Below, one piece after another: positions 63,951-64,000 of a DNA stretch of 64,000 nt (positions are counted from its first letter, which is position 1; the number at the start of each line of letters is the position of its first letter). The DNA comes from Trachelipus rathkii (taxonomy: Eukaryota > Arthropoda > Malacostraca > Isopoda > Trachelipodidae): positions 12,501-76,500 of the forward strand of contig JABUQX010116867.1 in NCBI GenBank assembly GCA_015478945.1, in the 5' to 3' direction. The position numbers and the translations under genes were made by a program. The notes below the pieces were generated by a model that worked only from the letters and a program-made list of their open reading frames with translations, did not search any database and was not told the DNA's origin.

Positions 63951-64000
63951 TTAGTGATCGTAGAGCCTATTTTTGCGTACCCCAGGTTCACCTTGCTTAA

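Overview
This is eukaryotic nuclear DNA, extremely A+T-rich and dominated by short tandem repeats: (TA)n with constant phase slips, plus (ATT)n, (AGT/ACT)n, (CT)n, (GA)n and (GT)n. Non-repetitive stretches hold decayed transposons, a gene remnant with introns and a few G+C islands. The repeat load and the LINE types suggest a large-genome arthropod, most likely a decapod crustacean; that is an inference from recalled sequence resemblance. No complete protein-coding gene lies in the window, and nearly every long open frame is chance or a translated (TA)n tract.

The one host gene I recognise is on the minus strand. Two coding exons of cytosolic asparaginyl-tRNA synthetase (NARS1) lie at 32638-32695 (start codon, 19 codons, consensus GTAAGT donor) and 26728-26880 (N-terminal domain with GDGSKSRPYKTALQAMR and GKEPFPNIFVDAKEE). 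The intron between them (about 5.8 kb) holds a roughly 2.7 kb hAT relic, a LINE 5' fragment and tRNA-derived SINE-like pieces. The gene continues towards lower coordinates, where I could not find exon 3.

Layout: 1-20000 is AT repeats and featureless AT-rich DNA with CT, GA and GT microsatellites. 20031-22235 is a decayed Jockey-like LINE (plus strand). 22290-23475 is the 3' half of a hAT transposon (plus). 24500-25300 holds two further transposon-end relics. 26700-32700 is the NARS1 region. 32827-34050 holds a GGTATCGG-type hAT end and a CCHC gag fragment. 34130-36740 is a G+T-rich block of unknown nature. 36740-49940 is AT and trinucleotide repeats with no recognised gene. 49940-56900 has scattered fragments: a recurrent FSKF...CTIHQN ORF piece, an 86-89 bp minisatellite, a possible first exon and SINE-like blocks. 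57445-58005 is an isolated C-rich island. 58555-63775 holds the two halves of an RTE-like LINE, endonuclease half on plus and reverse-transcriptase half on minus, with a three-armed foldback, a Charlie-type hAT terminus and a long G+C hairpin between them.

The strongest leads are the NARS1 locus with an apparent one-base frameshift, the LINE whose two halves meet head-on as if a 3.9 kb internal segment had inverted, the foldback with three copies of one unit (+, -, +), and several distinct families of short G+C motif clusters marking hAT ends. Identifications come from recognising motifs by eye; no searches were run.
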